Positions 63,578 through 64,000 of a stretch of 64,000 bases of DNA are shown in pieces. The position numbers were made by a program, and so were the translations under genes. This DNA is from Streptomyces sp. ERV7 (lineage in GTDB: Bacteria > Actinomycetota > Actinomycetes > Streptomycetales > Streptomycetaceae). Location of the stretch: NCBI RefSeq assembly GCF_001653515.1, contig NZ_LYOY01000051.1, positions 186,001-250,000 of the forward strand. The letters are read 5' to 3'. Below the pieces are notes generated by a model. It had not been told where the DNA came from. It searched no databases and worked only from the letters and a program-made list of their open reading frames with translations. Within the stretch, counting starts at the first letter, position 1, and each line of letters opens with the position of its first letter.

Positions 63578-64000
63578 GTGCGCATCGATCTGCACACCCA
63601 CTCCACGGCGTCCGACGGCACGGACACCCCGGCCGAGCTGGTCCGCAACGCGGCCGCCGCCGGTCTCGACGTCATCGCGCTCACCGACCACGACACCACC
63701 CGCGGTCACGCGGAGGCGACGGCGGCGCTGCCCGCCGGTCTGACCCTGGTGACCGGCGCCGAGCTCTCCTGCCGTGTCGACGGCATCGGGCTGCACATGC
63801 TGGCGTACCTCTTCGACCCCGAGGAGGCGGAGCTGGCGCGCGAGCGCGAGCTGGTCCGCGACGACCGGGTGCCGCGCGCCCGGGGGATGGTCGCCAAGCT
63901 CCAGGAGCTGGGCGTCCCGGTCACCTGGGACCAGGTGGCGCGGATCGCGGGCGACGGCTCCATCGGCCGTCCGCACGTCGCCGAGGCGATGGTCGAGCTG
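63578..64000 (+). CDS. PHP-domain phosphoesterase, 5' part
   Basis: Begins GTG 63578 and is open to the end of the window (141 codons). Metal-binding motifs RIDLHTHST (HxH), ALTDHDT and SIGRPHVAEAMV are those of TrpH/YciV-type 3',5'-nucleotide phosphatases. The C-terminus lies outside the window. Confidence 0.88.
   Translation, partial: MRIDLHTHSTASDGTDTPAELVRNAAAAGLDVIALTDHDTTRGHAEATAALPAGLTLVTGAELSCRVDGIGLHMLAYLFDPEEAELARERELVRDDRVPRARGMVAKLQELGVPVTWDQVARIAGDGSIGRPHVAEAMVEL

Overview
The window is chromosomal DNA of a Streptomyces or a very close relative. It has very high GC, third codon positions almost all G or C, many GTG starts and several leaderless-looking genes. It also carries actinomycete marker genes: four adjacent signal peptidase I genes, a DUF2469 protein, a KH-domain protein behind rpsP, and rlmN upstream of a thiamine transporter. 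I see no rRNA, tRNA or CRISPR.

Layout. (1) 1-17.7 kb, mostly plus strand, is a conserved housekeeping block: 5' part of glnD, ffh, an FtsH-type protease, a convergent methyltransferase, proS, a SprT-like zincin, rpsP, khpA, rimM, trmD, rplS, four lepB genes, a Nudix hydrolase, DUF2469, yraN, comM and the first codons of dprA. (2) 17.8-28.7 kb, almost all minus strand, is a piece of a tailed phage: truncated head gene, MuF-type minor head protein, two small membrane or holin-like genes, portal, large and small terminase, then an early or regulatory set of unknown genes with a shared ribosome-binding leader and a 12-bp iteron array. No integrase, tail or lysis module is present, and both ends stop inside genes. 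(3) 28.7-44.1 kb contains tsf-pyrH-frr-cdsA-rlmN-[TPP riboswitch]-thiB twice, in direct orientation, separated by the thiamine permease and ATPase genes. (4) 44.1-51.8 kb has a truncated ABC export permease with its ATPase, a polyamine-type catabolic and uptake group (class III aminotransferase, Lrp regulator, aldehyde dehydrogenase, PotD-like lipoprotein), a membrane protein with an operator-like palindrome, and a glycerophosphodiester phosphodiesterase. (5) 51.8-52.2 kb is the 3' end of an adenosine deaminase gene. (6) 52.2-64 kb has an HtrA-type protease, tatB, mrp, DUF1003, an MgtE-N/CBS protein, a lipoprotein, an EamA transporter, corA, a SUFU-domain protein and the start of a PHP phosphoesterase.

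The most important observation is that the window is a mosaic. At about 0.91, 17.77, 28.70, 35.17, 37.71, 44.06 and 52.2 kb the sequence changes from one gene to another inside reading frames, leaving cut genes (glnD, dprA, two phage genes, the thiamine permease, an ABC permease, add). Tandem duplications of 123, 138 and 133 bp lie in cdsA, next to the 44.06-kb junction, and next to the add fragment. The conserved genes expected between dprA and tsf (whiG, rpsB) are absent. Scaffolding or assembly artefacts explain most of this. Real rearrangement, including a 6.4-kb duplication and an integration scar at the 3' end of cdsA, is the biological alternative and is testable.

The features work together as expected for Streptomyces: protein targeting and export (ffh, ftsH, lepB x4, tatB, htrA), ribosome biogenesis and translation (rpsP, rimM, trmD, rplS, proS, tsf, frr, rlmN), and TPP-regulated thiamine uptake. 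Statements about synteny and family come from memory, not from searches.
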